Source: Cheiracanthium punctorium (taxonomy: Eukaryota > Arthropoda > Arachnida > Araneae > Cheiracanthiidae). Taken from it: a DNA stretch of 64,000 nt. The translations under genes were made by a program, and so were the position numbers. The stretch spans positions 1 to 64,000 of the forward strand of contig JAWZYV010000058.1 of NCBI GenBank assembly GCA_038373885.1. Direction: 5' to 3'. This document shows positions 12,129 to 24,179 of this stretch, in pieces; position 1 is the stretch's first letter, and every line of letters starts with the position of its first letter. The notes under the pieces were generated by a model. It was not told the DNA's origin. It saw only the letters and a list, made by a program, of their open reading frames with translations, and made no database searches.

Positions 12129-12970
12129 ATAAAATGAAGCTATTATAAATTTCTGGTAAATTTACCCATGAATAGCAATATTTCAATTTTGAGATAAAAA
12201 TATTGACATTTCAAAGAGTGTTCTTGTTCTTATGGTAATTTAATTTTATCATTCTTCTTGGAGTTCTTGAGGATATTTTTCTTTTCTTTTTTCTTTCTTT
12301 CAGTCTCTCTCTCTTTTTTTTTTTAAAGGAAACCTTGCAACTTTAAAAATCAAATTAATCTAGCCTTACTAAAAAAAGGGGGTGGGGGTGAGAAATGCTC
12401 ACATACTGCTGAATTTTAAAAAAAAACGTACGAAGTAGTGAGAGTTATAAAAATAAAAAAATTTCTGCCTGGGGAAAGAAAAAGGGAACAAAAACAATAA
12501 TATAAGATTTTAAAATTTTGCAGACAGGAAAGCTTTCTGAATGTAAACAAACCTAGAACAGAAAAATACTCCTTCTGAAATAATGATTTTTTTTTTCCTT
12601 GCTTGATTGACAGGGTGCTTGCCCCAAAACTAACTTTTATCAGTGAATATTTAATTCAATCAACCAACTAGAAATGGGCAGTTGACGCCGCACGTAAATG
12701 GGTCATTTTCAAAACTAAAACTGGGTACCATTTGGAAATTTAAGACGCAAAAATACAATTTCAATAAATAAGAAGTTTTTTCCATAATATAAAATATACA
12801 TTGTTTCTGCACATTATTTGAATATTATTCATGCATTTCTTTTTTATTTATTTTTAATACATTTTATACTACCAGACTTGGTGAAAATTGTCTCGTCTGT
12901 TACCGGACATTTTCTTTGAAATGTGTACACTTATGTTCAGAACAAAATAATGCAAAGTGATGTACTACAT
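10340..12970. other. AT-rich intronic stretch, no gene
   Basis: Holds a 38-bp T-run near 12089-12127 and many A/T runs. Open frames here (for example 10953-11225 and 11493-11762) are lysine/phenylalanine-rich, without domain resemblance, so I treat them as chance. Confidence 0.4.
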
Positions 12971-12974
12971 AAAA

Positions 12975-13163
12975 GTGTAGAGCCTTGGCTCCGGGTTCGA
13001 ATCCCGGTTTGGGCGTGAATGTTAACTCGTCCGTCCCTTTACAGGATGTAACGCTGACCGCCCACTGGTTGCCCTTATAGTAAAATGGTCAAAATATTCG
13101 GGCTGTTGTTGTGAACAATGTCTAATCGTCAAGTACCCTCCAGTTGAAAAAAAAAAAAAAAAA
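12975..13163 (+). repeat. Second SINE family, B box and poly-A tail
   Basis: A B-box-perfect GGGTTCGAATCCCGG at about 12992 is followed by a unique body and a 17-A tail at 13146-13162. The 5' half of the tRNA head (A box, acceptor) is not recognisable, so it is a SINE and not a tRNA gene. Confidence 0.6.
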
Positions 13164-13169
13164 GCATAA

Positions 13170-14138
13170 ATATAGTTTTTTGTCCATATAATATAGTCGT
13201 TTTCATTTAATTTTTTAAAAACTTTTTTTGTTTGTTTGTCATGGCTGTTACTTATTATAGTAACAAATATGACACAAAGAACAAAAATTCATGAGTCAAA
13301 ATAATTTCACAAGAACACGAAAAGATACATTGATTTAGGCTGAAAATATAATGATTTAAATTAATCAAATAAATAAACATGTTTTGTGTAACTAATTAAG
13401 GTAACGGACATGACATGCAATAAAAATATTTATCACAAGCAGGTTTTTGCTTTTTCAATCAAATGCCAAAAAATCAAACTGTGTTTTTTTTTTTTTTTTT
13501 TTTTTACCACACTCAAATAAATAAGTATTGCTATTCTCAAATTTCAATTTTGTTGTTTAACATGTTGAAAATAATGGATGGTAACAGACAAGACATCAGT
13601 GTGTGGACAACTATATTTTATTATCAAATATATTACATTTTTACTTAAAATCTTAAAAAAACATCTTCATAATGTAGTTTAAACTCTATTTCACAATGTT
13701 AAAACATGTCAGGCCAGAAATTTTAATTTTGGGGCAATAATCATGCATAACAGGTTCTATGTTACAGCTATATTTCTGCATCTTCTCTATACATTTTTAA
13801 AAATTGAACATTATGTTTTTAATGATAAAAAGAAAAATCACATTTAAATTTTTTTATACCTTGTAAAAAAAAAATATTTTATATATGAACAGCCAATTTC
13901 ATCGAATTTTGAAAAAAAACCCAAATATTGTAGAGCTCTGAGTGGCAAAACACTGTACATTCAGCCTATGAATTAGACAACTTCTGCCACTCAAACACGC
14001 GCAAAGATCTTGTGCACGAGTTTTGCTTAAATTCCTGCCCAATTCTAATAATAAATAACATAACCAATTTTGTATTTGTTTTTGTTTAAAAAAATGTTTT
14101 ATATTTATGTTCAACAATCGCTTTCTGTTTCATTATAG
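13170..14138. other. End of the Mutator-like intron
   Basis: AT-rich. Ends in the CTGTTTCATTATAG acceptor at 14138. No other feature supported. Confidence 0.5.
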
Positions 14139-15142
14139 GTGTGTGGACAACAACAGGAGAAGGCGGTGAAAGTTTACTACGCCATGATAATGGAGCAGAA
14201 GCTAGTCAACGATTTCCAATATTCACCAATAATCAAACTCTATTCTATTTATCATCAAACACTTGGTTTATGGATGATAACTTTGACTTAGCTCCACCTT
14301 TCTTTACACAATTGTACGTGATAAAGGTAAAGAAAGACCCTCTATACCCCACTGCAGAATTTTGTGTACCACAGAGAAAAACGCAATCTTATGAAATTTT
14401 ACAGATTACAGTAGAAGAGTGCGCACACAGGGAAATATTTGTGGATCCCATGGTTTTCCATATGGACTTTGAGAAAGCATAGATGAATCTGGTGCGAACT
14501 ATATTTGGTTCGCATGTCAGCATTCGTGGGTGCTTTTACCATCGGACTCAAAGTACCCATAGGAAAATACAGAAACTGGGATACAGCAAAATTACAGGGA
14601 GAATGAAGATTTTAGTTTGTTCTGCGCTATGGTAGATGCCGTTGCAATTCTACGTATCAACGATTTGCCATCTGCTATAGAGCTCCTCAAAGACTTGGCT
14701 GATAGACATGAAGAGAAAATGGCAGTTATTGATAACTTCGGTAACACTTATGTCGCAGACACATACAAACACAAGCGAACACAACAGGGAGAGCAGTATT
14801 AAGAAGAATTTCGCCCATGTTCCCTCCAGAGTTGTCGAATGTTAATGAGTCAACACTCCATGACCTGGAGAGAACAAACAATTCAACTGAAGGGTAGAAT
14901 AACCGTTTTAAAAATTTAATTGAGCGCTCTCATCTAACAATATTTCTATTATTAGAAAACATTAGGCAAGAAATTGTAATCGATGCAACAAAAATCACAC
15001 AATTACAGTTAGGTACCATATCACACAGAAAAAAAATTAAAGACTTAACCATGCAAAGAGCTCTCAAGGACATATGCACACAGTATGGCCAACAGTCAGA
15101 AACTCTGGAAGAGTTTCTGAGAGCTGTTGGTCATATTATTTA
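14139..15142 (+). pseudogene. Mutator-like (MULE) transposase-domain pseudogene, main exon
   Basis: Begins after a CATTATAG acceptor in the phase left by the exon at 5972-6270. The MULE core is plain: SNTWFMDDNFDLAPPFFTQL, then RKTQSYEIL, HMDFEKA, RGCFYHRTQSTHRKIQKLGY, then the FCAMVDAVA block. Decay is equally plain: an in-frame TAG directly after DFEKA at 14480, a frameshift at about 14600, another near 14790, and a TAG where TEGWNN would be expected at about 14895. The last frame stays open to a TAA at 15140-15142. Proteins of this family are Mutator-derived transposases or domesticated relatives; this one is dead. Confidence 0.8.
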
Positions 15143-15149
15143 AATGAAT

Positions 15150-16480
15150 TCAAATATTCGTAACACATTTTTTTGAAAACACATTAACATCTTTTAACTT
15201 TTTAAAAATTTTAACACATACAGCAATTAACATTTAACATTGTACATGCAAAATCTTAATACATAATCAATAACTGGTGAGTGTGTGAGTATGTACTTGC
15301 GTGGCTGTGTGTGTGCTTTTACTGTACTTCAGTTTGCTGTATTTGTGCGCACTCTTCTATCTTCAGAATGAATTTTTGTCACCATTGACGATTTTGCATA
15401 AGTAGGAACAGGTCAAGGTAATTACGACCACATTTTGTAAATTTCAATTTTGGGAATTTTTAAATATTTTAAGAACACCCAGTAAAAATTTTGATTAAGT
15501 AAAATTATTTGCTTAAAATTTGAAAGAATGGTCGTAATTACTCAAACAAAATCTCGTAATTGAAAAAAATTACAGTAATTGTGACCACTTAATTTTTTAA
15601 CAACTTTTGTTGGAACGATTGAGACTTTCAGGTTTGTTTTTCTAAGTGAAGAAAGTCAGCCTGTTTAAGGAAATAATACATACACTACAATTTGAGCAAT
15701 AAGATTATAATTTATACTATTTCAATGGAAATGCCATTATGTGTTTAAAGTAAAACTTTTTAAAGAAAATAAAAAATATTGACTGTAAGTGCTGTTGAAA
15801 AAAAAAAAATTGAATTGAGTAATGTTTACCTAACCTTTTAAGTTTAAAATGATGAAATAAAGATAATGTCAGATTTAATGTTACTGTTCTTGGTATGTCG
15901 TCTGCTTTTAAGAATTTTTTGTTTAAGGAAAAGTAACTCTCTTACAGAAAATGATATTTCGTCTCATTTATTTTATTTTATTTCATTTTACAAAATCAAA
16001 TCTTTTTTAATTTTTTCGCACCTAGACTTTCACCATGAAAAATTGGTTTTTTTTTTTTAAAAAAGTGCGACTATTACGCGAGTAAACACGGTAAGTCCAA
16101 GCAATGAATCCGTCAAGAATTTCCTTTTTAGAAATCATGCAGCTTTCGAACCGCATTTCAAAGAATTTAATTGCGCTAGACTCACGAAAATTTCGAATGC
16201 TCTTTGCAAGTTGTACTGCGAACAATAAACCTATAGGAGTTACCAAAACTCAGGAAAAAAGGCTAACATACTGAATTTTGCAGTATTTCAATAAACGGGT
16301 ACAACTCGCTCGCAAATTTTCGTGCTTATGAATTTTTTTTTCTGAAAGAGACATGGCGCATACAGCTTTAATGTTATTATTAGTCGATAGTACATTGCCT
16401 GAAGAAGTTTTATTAACTTTTTCCAGTGCTTAACATCATGAGTTAATTTTTAAAGCTGTTGAAAAGTCCTGCAGCAACGA
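15150..16480. other. AT-rich flank of the Mutator-like pseudogene and gene 1
   Basis: Contains a small inverted pair, GGTAATTACGACCA at about 15417 and TGGTCGTAATTAC at about 15531. From about 16206 on it is the distal 3' flank shared with gene 3. No gene. Confidence 0.4.
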
Positions 16481-16493
16481 TCGCTTTCCAGGT

Positions 16494-16671
16494 CAGAGCC
16501 TTATTATAGCTTGGGCAAATGGGGACTTTGCCCAGGTCCCCAATTTCAAATGTTGTTCTGAAATAATCTTCTTTTATATCGAAATTTTACGAAAAATAAA
16601 ACAAATTTGATGGAGGGGACCCCAAAAATTCATCAATGCCCGGGGCCCCTGTTGTTCATAATCGGACTCTG
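16494..16671. mobile_element. Small hAT-type element 3' of gene 1
   Basis: Ends are CAGAGCC... and ...ATCGGACTCTG; flanks are TTCCAGGT and CTTCAGGT. Equivalent copies lie at about 38218-38385 and 55534-55690, each the same distance 3' of genes 2 and 3, so this insertion predates the tandem gene duplications. Confidence 0.65.
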
Positions 16672-16748
16672 CTTCAGGTGGAATATAATTAAAGCAAATA
16701 TGTTATAATAATGAAAACGCAGGAAAGCTCTGAAAAATCGAATCAAGA

Positions 16749-16754
16749 TTTATT
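16749..16754 (-). terminator. Poly-A signal of gene 1
   Basis: AATAAA on the minus strand about 30 nt after the stop codon at 16782-16784. It is conserved at the same spot in genes 2 and 3. Confidence 0.65.
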
Positions 16755-16781
16755 GAGCATGTTCATTTTACACTCGCTTCA

Positions 16782-17379
16782 TCATTCCGACCTCCATTCC
16801 GGATTACATAAGATGAAATTTTTAATGCTTTCGGGAAGGCGCAAACGCTGGACCGATGCGGGCAGCGTGAGGGGCGAGTTCTTCACGACGGCGCTCCTCG
16901 CCGCGCACCGGCACAGGTGGGAGAGGCGCCTCGGCTCGTACGCTCGTTGGCCGAACAAGCCAACGAAAGCTTCCACCGCTCGATCAGCGTCGAGGACGAC
17001 CCGCCCGCGCTCATGCGGCCATGCAGCTTCCAGGACGTGTTCCCTGTGATCAGAGATCCGTAAAGCGTCGCAGGTTTCGCGCGTCTTTCCGAAGTATTCG
17101 CTTTCTGCGAAGAGCAAAAACTCCCGGATCTCCTCCCCGGACACCAGGGGATCCGGCAGCGTGTCCCAGTACGTCTCCAGGAAACGGGCGTGATTCTCTG
17201 CACTTGAAACTCTCCCACGGAGAGCGAGACTGGTCGCGTGCAGGGCCTGCACGACGCCGAATATCCGACGGAAGCCCTTCCGGTTTCGGTCGCAGCCGTC
17301 GTTTCGTCTTAGGGTCTCGTACAGTATGGCAAAGTGCATCCTGTCCACGGTCCTGGACAAGCTCCATCGGAAAGGACGG
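16782..17379 (-). CDS. SOCS-box gene 1, exon 2 (C-terminal half)
   Basis: Follows a TTAAATTTTCTTTCACAG acceptor and supplies one base to complete the codon left by exon 1 at 26544. It encodes about 198 residues ending in TGA. A conserved central segment (LYETLRRNDGC, NHARFLETYWDTLPDPLVS, EEIREFLLFAESEY) leads to a C-terminal SOCS-box-like region: RRLSHLCRCAARSAV fits the Elongin-C-binding BC-box spacing LxxxCxxxA, and LRLPESIKNFIL resembles a degenerate Cullin-box tail. The function, an E3 ligase substrate receptor, is inferred from that motif; no ankyrin or SH2 domain is recognisable upstream. The exon is GC- and CpG-rich against its AT-rich intron. A 9.2-kb intron separates it from exon 1. 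Confidence 0.75.
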
Positions 17380-17865
17380 CTGTGAAAGAAAATTTAAACA
17401 GACGTAAAAAAACAAAAAAAAACAGAAACAACATGAAATATTTGCAGATTACTTTTATGAAGAAAAGTAAAGTTTCATTTTAAGAAGGAATACGTAAAAT
17501 GTGCTTGTGGCTCCACGGAAATGTTCGCAAAATAGAGGTCGGACATAATTAGAGCAAACTGAGTTGACAAAGTATCTGTCACATTTTTTTCCCTTTGATG
17601 CTTAAAAAAAAATCTAGAAAAGAGCTAAAATAGTTATTATACAAATACCTTTCTGCAAAATATAACACCGCTAAAGCATTTTTAAGTTCAAGGTAAGAAA
17701 TAAATCCCGTGTACTTGATTATTATATAATAACAATAATTACAAAACAATATAAAAACAATAATGATGAAGTTTTTTTGGATAGAAATTCAAATAAACCT
17801 TACTGGTTATGTTACAAATTCGATATTAATAATTTTATATTTACTATAAGCATTAACAATAAATA
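17380..17865. repeat. Conserved intron flank upstream of exon 2
   Basis: About 490 bp of intron that also follows exon 2 in genes 2 (39089-39430) and 3 (56408-56880), with phrases such as TTCGCAAAATAGAGGTCGGA and TTCAAGGTAAGAAA. It supports duplication of whole gene blocks. No element of its own. Confidence 0.7.
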
Positions 17866-18854
17866 AATATATACAGTGGCGTAGCTAAGGGAGGATAAGG
17901 GGTCACACCCAGACAGCACAGAAAATTTGCATGAAACTTGCAGTAAGCTTGATGTATCAAGTCAATAAACTTGCATTAAGCTTGATATTTCAAGCGTGTA
18001 AGCTTAATGCAAGTCAACATCAAGTGTTCAAGTTTACATTTGCCCAACTTGCAATGATTCAAACTTACTAAGCCATCTAAAAATGTTCAAAATCTATTTT
18101 TTCATGCACAACAAAACAAATCTGGTATTTAGAGTTCTCTTATGAAATCAATTTTAGAGTATATTTGTATTTTCTTTAGAAGAATTTCTACACGCTTAAA
18201 TCTACTGAGTAAAATAATAATCAAACGGATTATAATTTTACTGAATTTTTGACTCCAAACAGCCTTTTTCCCGATTGAGTACAATTTGCTCAATTAATCG
18301 ACAAAAATTAATGGAGCAAAAAATTCTCAATTTTTGAGCATTATGCAACAGCTCCATTTAGGCTAAATAATAATAAAAAATGAGGAGTGTCTGTCCGTTT
18401 ATGATTAACTAGCTGAAGTACCCGTTCTTCGCACGGGAATGAATGGACTTTTTGATATTACGATTTGTGGTGATTACTATTTATTGTAATAAACAGATAT
18501 AGCAAAGTGGATATCGCGTTATATTGTGTCCAATAATTATGCATACCGAATTGCAAGGCAATCGTTTGTACGGTGCAGAAGGCCATGCGGCGTAGCGCAG
18601 TCTAGTGGCGAGTTTTAGCAAAACGGATGCGGCGAAAATATTTTTCGCATTCAGATATCGATGTATACGAATTTTCATGACTATCGGCTGTACAGTCCTG
18701 AAGTTCATGTGTTGACGCGACATCCAGTGGCAAGTTATAGGAAAATGGATAGCGCCAAACTCTTTCCCGTGTTCAAATATCTATGTATACCTATTTTCAT
18801 AGCGATTATTTGCACAGTCAAGAAGTGATACACTGCAGGGCCATCTAGTGGTTC

Positions 18855-19028
18855 CAGGCGCGTAGCCAGGAAATTTTTTCGGGGGGGGGGGGATATGCGC
18901 CTGGAAAAAATTTCGGGGGGGGGGGGGATATGAACTTATATGTGTATAAATAGTCGGAATTTTATCACTAATCCAAAAATTTCGGGGGTGATATATCCCG
19001 ATATCCCCCCCTCCTGGCTACGCCCCTG
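18855..19028. mobile_element. 174-bp hAT-type MITE
   Basis: Ends CAGGCGCGTAGCCAGGAAAT and CCTGGCTACGCCCCTG; both flanks are AGTGGTTC (18847-18854 and 19029-19036), a perfect 8-bp duplication. It contains G-runs at the left and a C-run at the right. Confidence 0.85.
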
Positions 19029-19320
19029 AGTGGTTCAATAAAGTAATGATTTGCTACAGCGCCGTCAAGTGACGAGTTATAGCAAAATGGATAACGCCAA
19101 AATATTCTCATTGTTCAAATAGCTAGGTATACTGATTTTCATAGCGACCGTGTTCTACTATCTATGTATACCAATTTTCATAACTATCATTTGCACAGTC
19201 AAGAAGTGATACACTGCAGGGCCATCTAGTAGTTAATTTAAGTAATGATTTGCTACAGCGCCGTCAAGTAGCGAGTTATAGCAAAATGGATAACGCCAAA
19301 ATATTCTCATTGTTCAAATA

Positions 19321-20821
19321 CACTCATGTCCATAAATTAAGGATAATTCAGAATCACACAGAAATTGATCTCTAAAATAAAAATTTCACCTGTGGAATGA
19401 TCACACACATCTTGAAGAAGAATATGCAAATTACAGGAAACCACCAGATGGCGTGGATGGTACGTCACAATGACGAGAGTGTAAGAGAGGGGTATATAAG
19501 GAATGGTGGCAAAGAAGTAAAATTGTTCACAAGCGCTGTGAAAGCCTTTCAGTGCAAAAACCGCATAGTTATGGCACAAAGGAGGCATTTGGATGATGTT
19601 TTACGTGGCAGAATTATCGGACGACTGGAATGTGGACGTACCCAGCTGGAAGTATCCGAGGAACTTGGAATCGCCCAGAGTGTCATCTCCAGGCTTTGGC
19701 AACGATTCCAAGATGATGGTAATGTGAGTAGACGTTACAGCACAGGTCGCCACCAAGTTACAACGCCGAATGAGGACCGCTATTTGGCAGTTACTGCCAA
19801 AAGAAACAGACGGAGTACAGCATCAGACCTGTCTCGTCAGCTCTCTTCAGCTACCGGTACGACAGTTTCAAGGCAGACCGTGTACAGACGCTTAGGGCAC
19901 ATTGGTCTATATGCTCGTAGGCCTGTCAGATGTGTTCCACTTACCGCAACTCACTGTCGCCTGCGATTAACCTGGAGTAGAGAGCATGCATTGTGGACAC
20001 CGCAACAGTTGTCTTGTGTGATGTTTTCCGACGAGTCCAGGTTTAGTTTGGAGTCTGATTCTCGCCGGACATTCATCTGGAGAGCGCCAGGTACCCGTTA
20101 CCACCAAGAGAACACCAATGAAAGACACCGTTACGGTGGTGCAGGATGGCTCGTTTGGGGAGGAATTATTCTTGGTTCCAGAACTAACCTGCATGTTCAG
20201 AGTGTAACGATGACAGGCCACATCTATCGGGATGTCATTCTGGAACAACATGTACGTTTGTTTCGGGGCGCCATGGGTGCTGAATTTGTGTTTATAGATG
20301 ACAACGCCCGTCCTCACCGTGCAAACATTGTAGACGAATGCCTTCAACCGGAGGATATCACCCGTATGCATTGGCAGCATACTCACCGGACTTGAATCCA
20401 ATAGAGCATGTGTGGGATATGCTTGGCCGACGAATTGCAGCCCGTCAACCCCCTCCCACCTGTCTACTGGAACTTCGGAGTGCATTGCTTGATGAGTGGT
20501 GTAATATTCCCCAAGATCAGATTGATCATTTGATACTCAGCATGCCTAGGCGTTGTCCGGCCTGTATTGCATCGTCCGGGAGACATACTCCGTATTAACC
20601 ATCCTACTAATGTTATACTGTTTTTTGTAAATAGGTTCTTTTTTGAAATTTGGTCAAGGGAGTAAAACTTGCAATTTTTATTAATTATGTCAAACATATA
20701 GCATCTTTTTTGCTCTTTACTTTTTGTTTAATAAATAGACTTTACAAATAAGTCAAATTTGTTTTGCTTCTTTCTCTTTCTTTGCCTGAACTTCATTATC
20801 CTTAATTTATGGACATGAGTG
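19321..20821 (+). mobile_element. Tc1-type transposon, 1501 bp
   Basis: Perfect 27-bp terminal inverted repeats beginning CACTCATGTCCATAAATT; TA target duplications at 19319-19320 and 20822-20823. The near-identical ends and nearly whole gene indicate a fairly recent insertion. Confidence 0.95.
19571..20598 (+). pseudogene. Tc1 transposase (DD34E), one frameshift
   Basis: The ATG at 19571 (MAQRRHLDDVLRGRI) begins a paired-type helix-turn-helix DNA-binding region over about the first 110 residues. The DDE catalytic domain follows, with the first Asp in FSDESRF and the second in FIDDNARPH. One missing base at about 20374-20376 shifts the frame; the third catalytic residue (Glu of SPDLNPIEH) is in the next frame, which then stays open to 20598. 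Spacing between the second Asp and the Glu is 34 residues, as in Tc1. The enzyme acts in the nucleus on its own terminal repeats. Confidence 0.9.
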
Positions 20822-21369
20822 TAGCTATGTATGCTGATTTTCATAGCGACCGTTTGAATGGTCAAGAATTTGGCCTGCTGCAGCGTCATCTAGTGGCGAG
20901 TTAAAATAATAATGCATTGCAGTGTCATCTAGTGGTGAGTAACATCAAAAGGAACGCAGTTAGATTATATTCTTCTTGCTCAAATGTGTAAGTATAAAAA
21001 ATTTTATGCCGATCGGTCGAACGGTGTAGAAGTTGAGGCTTTGCAGCGCCATTTTGCGGCAAGTTACAGCAAAATGGATAGTTAAAAATATTCTCCGTGT
21101 TGTAATATTCGCGTGTACCAAATTTCATCGAAATCGGTTGGACGATATTCGCATAGCAAACGGCTAAACGGAATAGAATTCAACGTTGTGCTGCGGCACC
21201 AAGTGGCAAGTTAAGGAAAACGGATAGCATAAAAACCTTCTCCATCATAAAAGACTTAGGTGAACCAAATTTCACCGTGCAACGGTGCTCAACGGTGCTG
21301 GAGTTTTTCAACCTCATAAACACATACCAACATTCATTTTTATCTATAACCAGTGTTATTATATATACC

Positions 21370-21543
21370 CAGGGGCGTAGCCAGAAATTTTTCATGGGGG
21401 GGGTTTACGACTACTACAACTCATATATATGTATGCGTGTGTGTGATAATGTAGTGAAGAATATGCATTTAGTATGGCAAAAAATTTCTCATGGGGGGGT
21501 TATGACCCCCCTAACCCCCCCCCCCCCCGTGGCTACGCCTCTG
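21370..21543. mobile_element. 174-bp hAT-type MITE
   Basis: Same family as 18855-19028: CAGGGGCGTAGCCAGAAATT at one end and GTGGCTACGCCTCTG at the other; both flanks are TATATACC, a perfect 8-bp duplication. Confidence 0.85.
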
Positions 21544-21579
21544 TATATACCAGTCTCAAATAAAATCCAGTTTCAAATC

Positions 21580-22270
21580 TAAGCCTCGCCAAAGTGCCAA
21601 CATACGCCATTTTGCAAGAGTTTTTTCAGGGAATCATTCGAAGCATTGACTTAGCAGCAGTCAATATGGGAAATGGTTCGACCGCCAAAGAGTAGCACGC
21701 ATTTATTTGAAAATTGGAATTCCTTAATACAGCCGATTTTTTTTTTTTTAAATTATCAACTATAATGTGTTTTATTCATCGTTACTCCGATGTACTAAAT
21801 GAGAAGATTTCAATTTTCTTAAATTTGGCGGAATTCCCCCAACTTAAATCAATGTATTCAATTGGCGAGAATTCTGAAGTTAGATCGCTTGAAATCCCTT
21901 AATAACTGCATTATTTCTTCACGGATCATTAAACTTTAACGCTGTATTCTAATAAAACCTTTGCACTTGTTTTCAAAAATCTATTTCCTTAAGCTCTCAA
22001 TAAATTGCGCCAAGCCGAAAACTGGGCAAACCGCTAGAACTCACTTACTCAAAATCCATATTTCAGCCATTTTATTTTTTCGCCAAACTAAAAAAATTTA
22101 CACATTAGCCTCGGAAATCTTCAATTCTTATTGTTTTGCGTGTAAAGCATTACATTCCTGCTCTGATTTCCCATGCACACGATATTATAATTTAAAAAAA
22201 AAATAACCTTACGAATATAAACTAACAAAAAGAAAATCATTATTATTCTTTTATTTTTACTTTGAGAATT
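21580..22270. other. AT-rich filler inside the nested element
   Basis: Chance open frames only. No feature supported. Confidence 0.4.
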
Positions 22271-22274
22271 TAAA

Positions 22275-22820
22275 ACATTTTATTCGGCATAATCGCCACA
22301 CATGGCAACCACGATCATTATTTCACACTTTTTTCACTACAGGGGTTACAATTACGGAAAGATTTTTGCGTGAAGAACATAAAAAATCTCTTAAATTCCG
22401 GGAACAGGTGGACTTTCAAAGTTTTAAAGTGGACTACAATTTATTCTATATTATTTTACATATCTGTGCTAAATTTCAGGCCGATAGGTCTATTTTTGTG
22501 GATTTGTATACGAACGACATTTTATTCGGCAGAATCGCCACACATGGCAACCACGATTCTTATTTCACACTTTTTTCACTACAGGGGTTACAATTACGGA
22601 AAGATTTTTGCGTGAAGAGCATAAAAAATCTCCTAAATTCCGGGAACGGGTGGACTTTCAAAGTTTTAAAGTGGACAGTGGTTTATTCTATATTATTTTA
22701 CACAGCTGTGCTAAATTTCAGGCCGATAGGTCCATTTTTGTGGATTTGTATACGAATCAAATCCACAAACAAACAAACAAACAATCAAACAAACAAACAA
22801 ACAAACAAACAAACAAACAG
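22275..22820 (+). repeat. Tandem retroelement tail, two 242-bp units with (ACAA)n tail
   Basis: Units 22275-22516 and 22517-22757 are almost identical (ACATTTTATTCGGCA..., then AATTTCAGGCCGATAGGTC). An (ACAA)n tract at about 22766-22818 ends the array, as in the 3' end of non-LTR or SINE elements. The overlapping open frames here are by-products of the duplication. Confidence 0.7.
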
Positions 22821-22824
22821 AATT

Positions 22825-23620
22825 TCATTTTTATTTATAAGATTATTTGTTTTCTTCATTTTTTTATTAAGCCCGAGAAAATAAATTTTAAATCAAGGCA
22901 AATGCATTACATATGTCTTAATACACTATAAAAAAGTATTTTTTTAATAAATAGAATATAATTTCACTATAGTCTCTAGTTATAAAACGAATTCACAGTA
23001 CAGTCAGAATACAGAAATGCAATCACGGTTAAACCAGTTGTGAGATTTAATTAAAGCAGCAACCAAATTTATTGACATGAAAAAGGTAAAATACTACTTA
23101 CTCACTTTGAGTGGAGATATCCTAACTTCATTTGTTTGACTGGATTTATTTCACAACTCTGAATATGAAAAAGATGCATTTGGTATTCGGATATAAAACC
23201 AAATTATCACAAGCGAATACACACATAACTATGCCCGCGTTAGTGACTATGAACCGTTATCCGTTCAAGAGCGTTGGTCACGTGATAGTAAAAGGATATG
23301 GGTCGTGGGGGAGAAGAGAGAGAATACTCAAATAGACAAAAATTTTGTGAAAATTGAGCTAAGCAGAATCTAGCGAATGGGGAGCATTGAGGGGAATGGA
23401 GGAGATAACAAATTATTGTCTTTAATGAGTATTTTTCAGCATAAAAGGATTTAAATCAGCCGATAAGAAATTTAATATATAAAGGAGTGTTAGTTTTAAC
23501 CAATAGATTTAAGCGTGTATATTTGGAAATATAGATTTTTTTTAATTCTATGGTCAAGCACATTTATGATTGATGATAAATTGTTTCTTATGTGGTGTAA
23601 TGGAGAACTAATATTTTTCT
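22825..23620. other. AT-rich filler inside the nested element
   Basis: No gene or bounded repeat recognised. A GGGGGAGAAGAGAGAGA tract lies near 23306. Confidence 0.4.
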
Positions 23621-24179
23621 AGTTGTATTCAAGCTTGACAGTTCAAATGACTTAAATTCGGCGGGAAAATATTTGCTGACTCATTTCTTTGTAATCTCCA
23701 AGCTTGCTGCAAGCTTAAAATGAATTGAACTGACAAGTTTGTATTAATTCGTCAAATTCAAAGAAATGCCAAGCTTTATTTAAGCTTATGTGCTGTCTGG
23801 AAACCCCCCATGAGGAATTTTTCGCCATACAAAATGTATATTCTTCACTCCCTTATCACACACGTATACATATATGTGAGTTACAGTAGTCGTACCCCCC
23901 CACACACATAAAAAATTTCTGGCTACGCCACTGAATATATATAAATAAATAAATTATAGAAAGACTGCATTGGAGAGATTTTTGCTTTAATCAGTGTACT
24001 TTTAATAACGTTTAATCAATAATCATAAAATCATTGAAAGAAATTCCATTTAAATGTAAAACATTATGTTTTAGTCTTCATTTGCTGTTGGCAACAAATA
24101 TTTCCCAAAAACATTTCTCGTGCCGGTAGAGAAAACTGAAAGGCTTTTTATTAATGTAATACTTTTATGTACAAAAGTA

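Larger units (their letters stand above)
19031..20850. repeat. Tandem retroelement-tail-like repeat split by Tc1
   Basis: A block with TGCTACAGCGCCGTCAAGT and GAGTTATAGCAAAATGGATA occurs at 19050-19131 and again at 19250-19320, where the Tc1 insertion at a TA splits it; it resumes at 20822. Further diverged units run through 20830-21300. The style resembles the tail of a non-LTR retroelement. Confidence 0.45.
17909..23800. mobile_element. Nested element with CCAGACAGCACA termini
   Basis: CCAGACAGCACA at the left is matched by TGTGCTGTCTGG at the right. Both ends have subterminal AAGCTTG/CAAGCTT repeats (17930-18030; 23630-23785). The uninterrupted sequence is visible at about 57751-57780. 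Target duplication is unclear (ACAC against AAAC). It encloses the Tc1 element and several smaller repeats; no coding sequence of its own is recognised. Confidence 0.6.
17874..23933. mobile_element. Outer hAT-type element, host of nested insertions
   Basis: Ends CAGTGGCGTAGCTAAGG and TTTCTGGCTACGCCACTG; flanked by AATATATA at 17866-17873 and 23934-23941, a perfect 8-bp target duplication. Gene 3's intron carries the same element at the same site (56882-57890), so it was present before the duplication and was later filled with other elements here. Confidence 0.8.

Noticed and set aside
12975..13050. Possible tRNA gene (perfect B box)
   Set aside because: No A box, anticodon arm or acceptor stem can be drawn; the A-tail marks it as a SINE.
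16711..17407. Plus-strand arginine-rich frames over exon 2
   Set aside because: They are shadows of the GC-rich minus-strand exon, recurring over exon 2 in genes 2 and 3.
22366..22931. Internally repeated 172-residue frame
   Set aside because: The repeat comes from the 242-bp tandem duplication of a retroelement tail and ends in the (ACAA)n tract.
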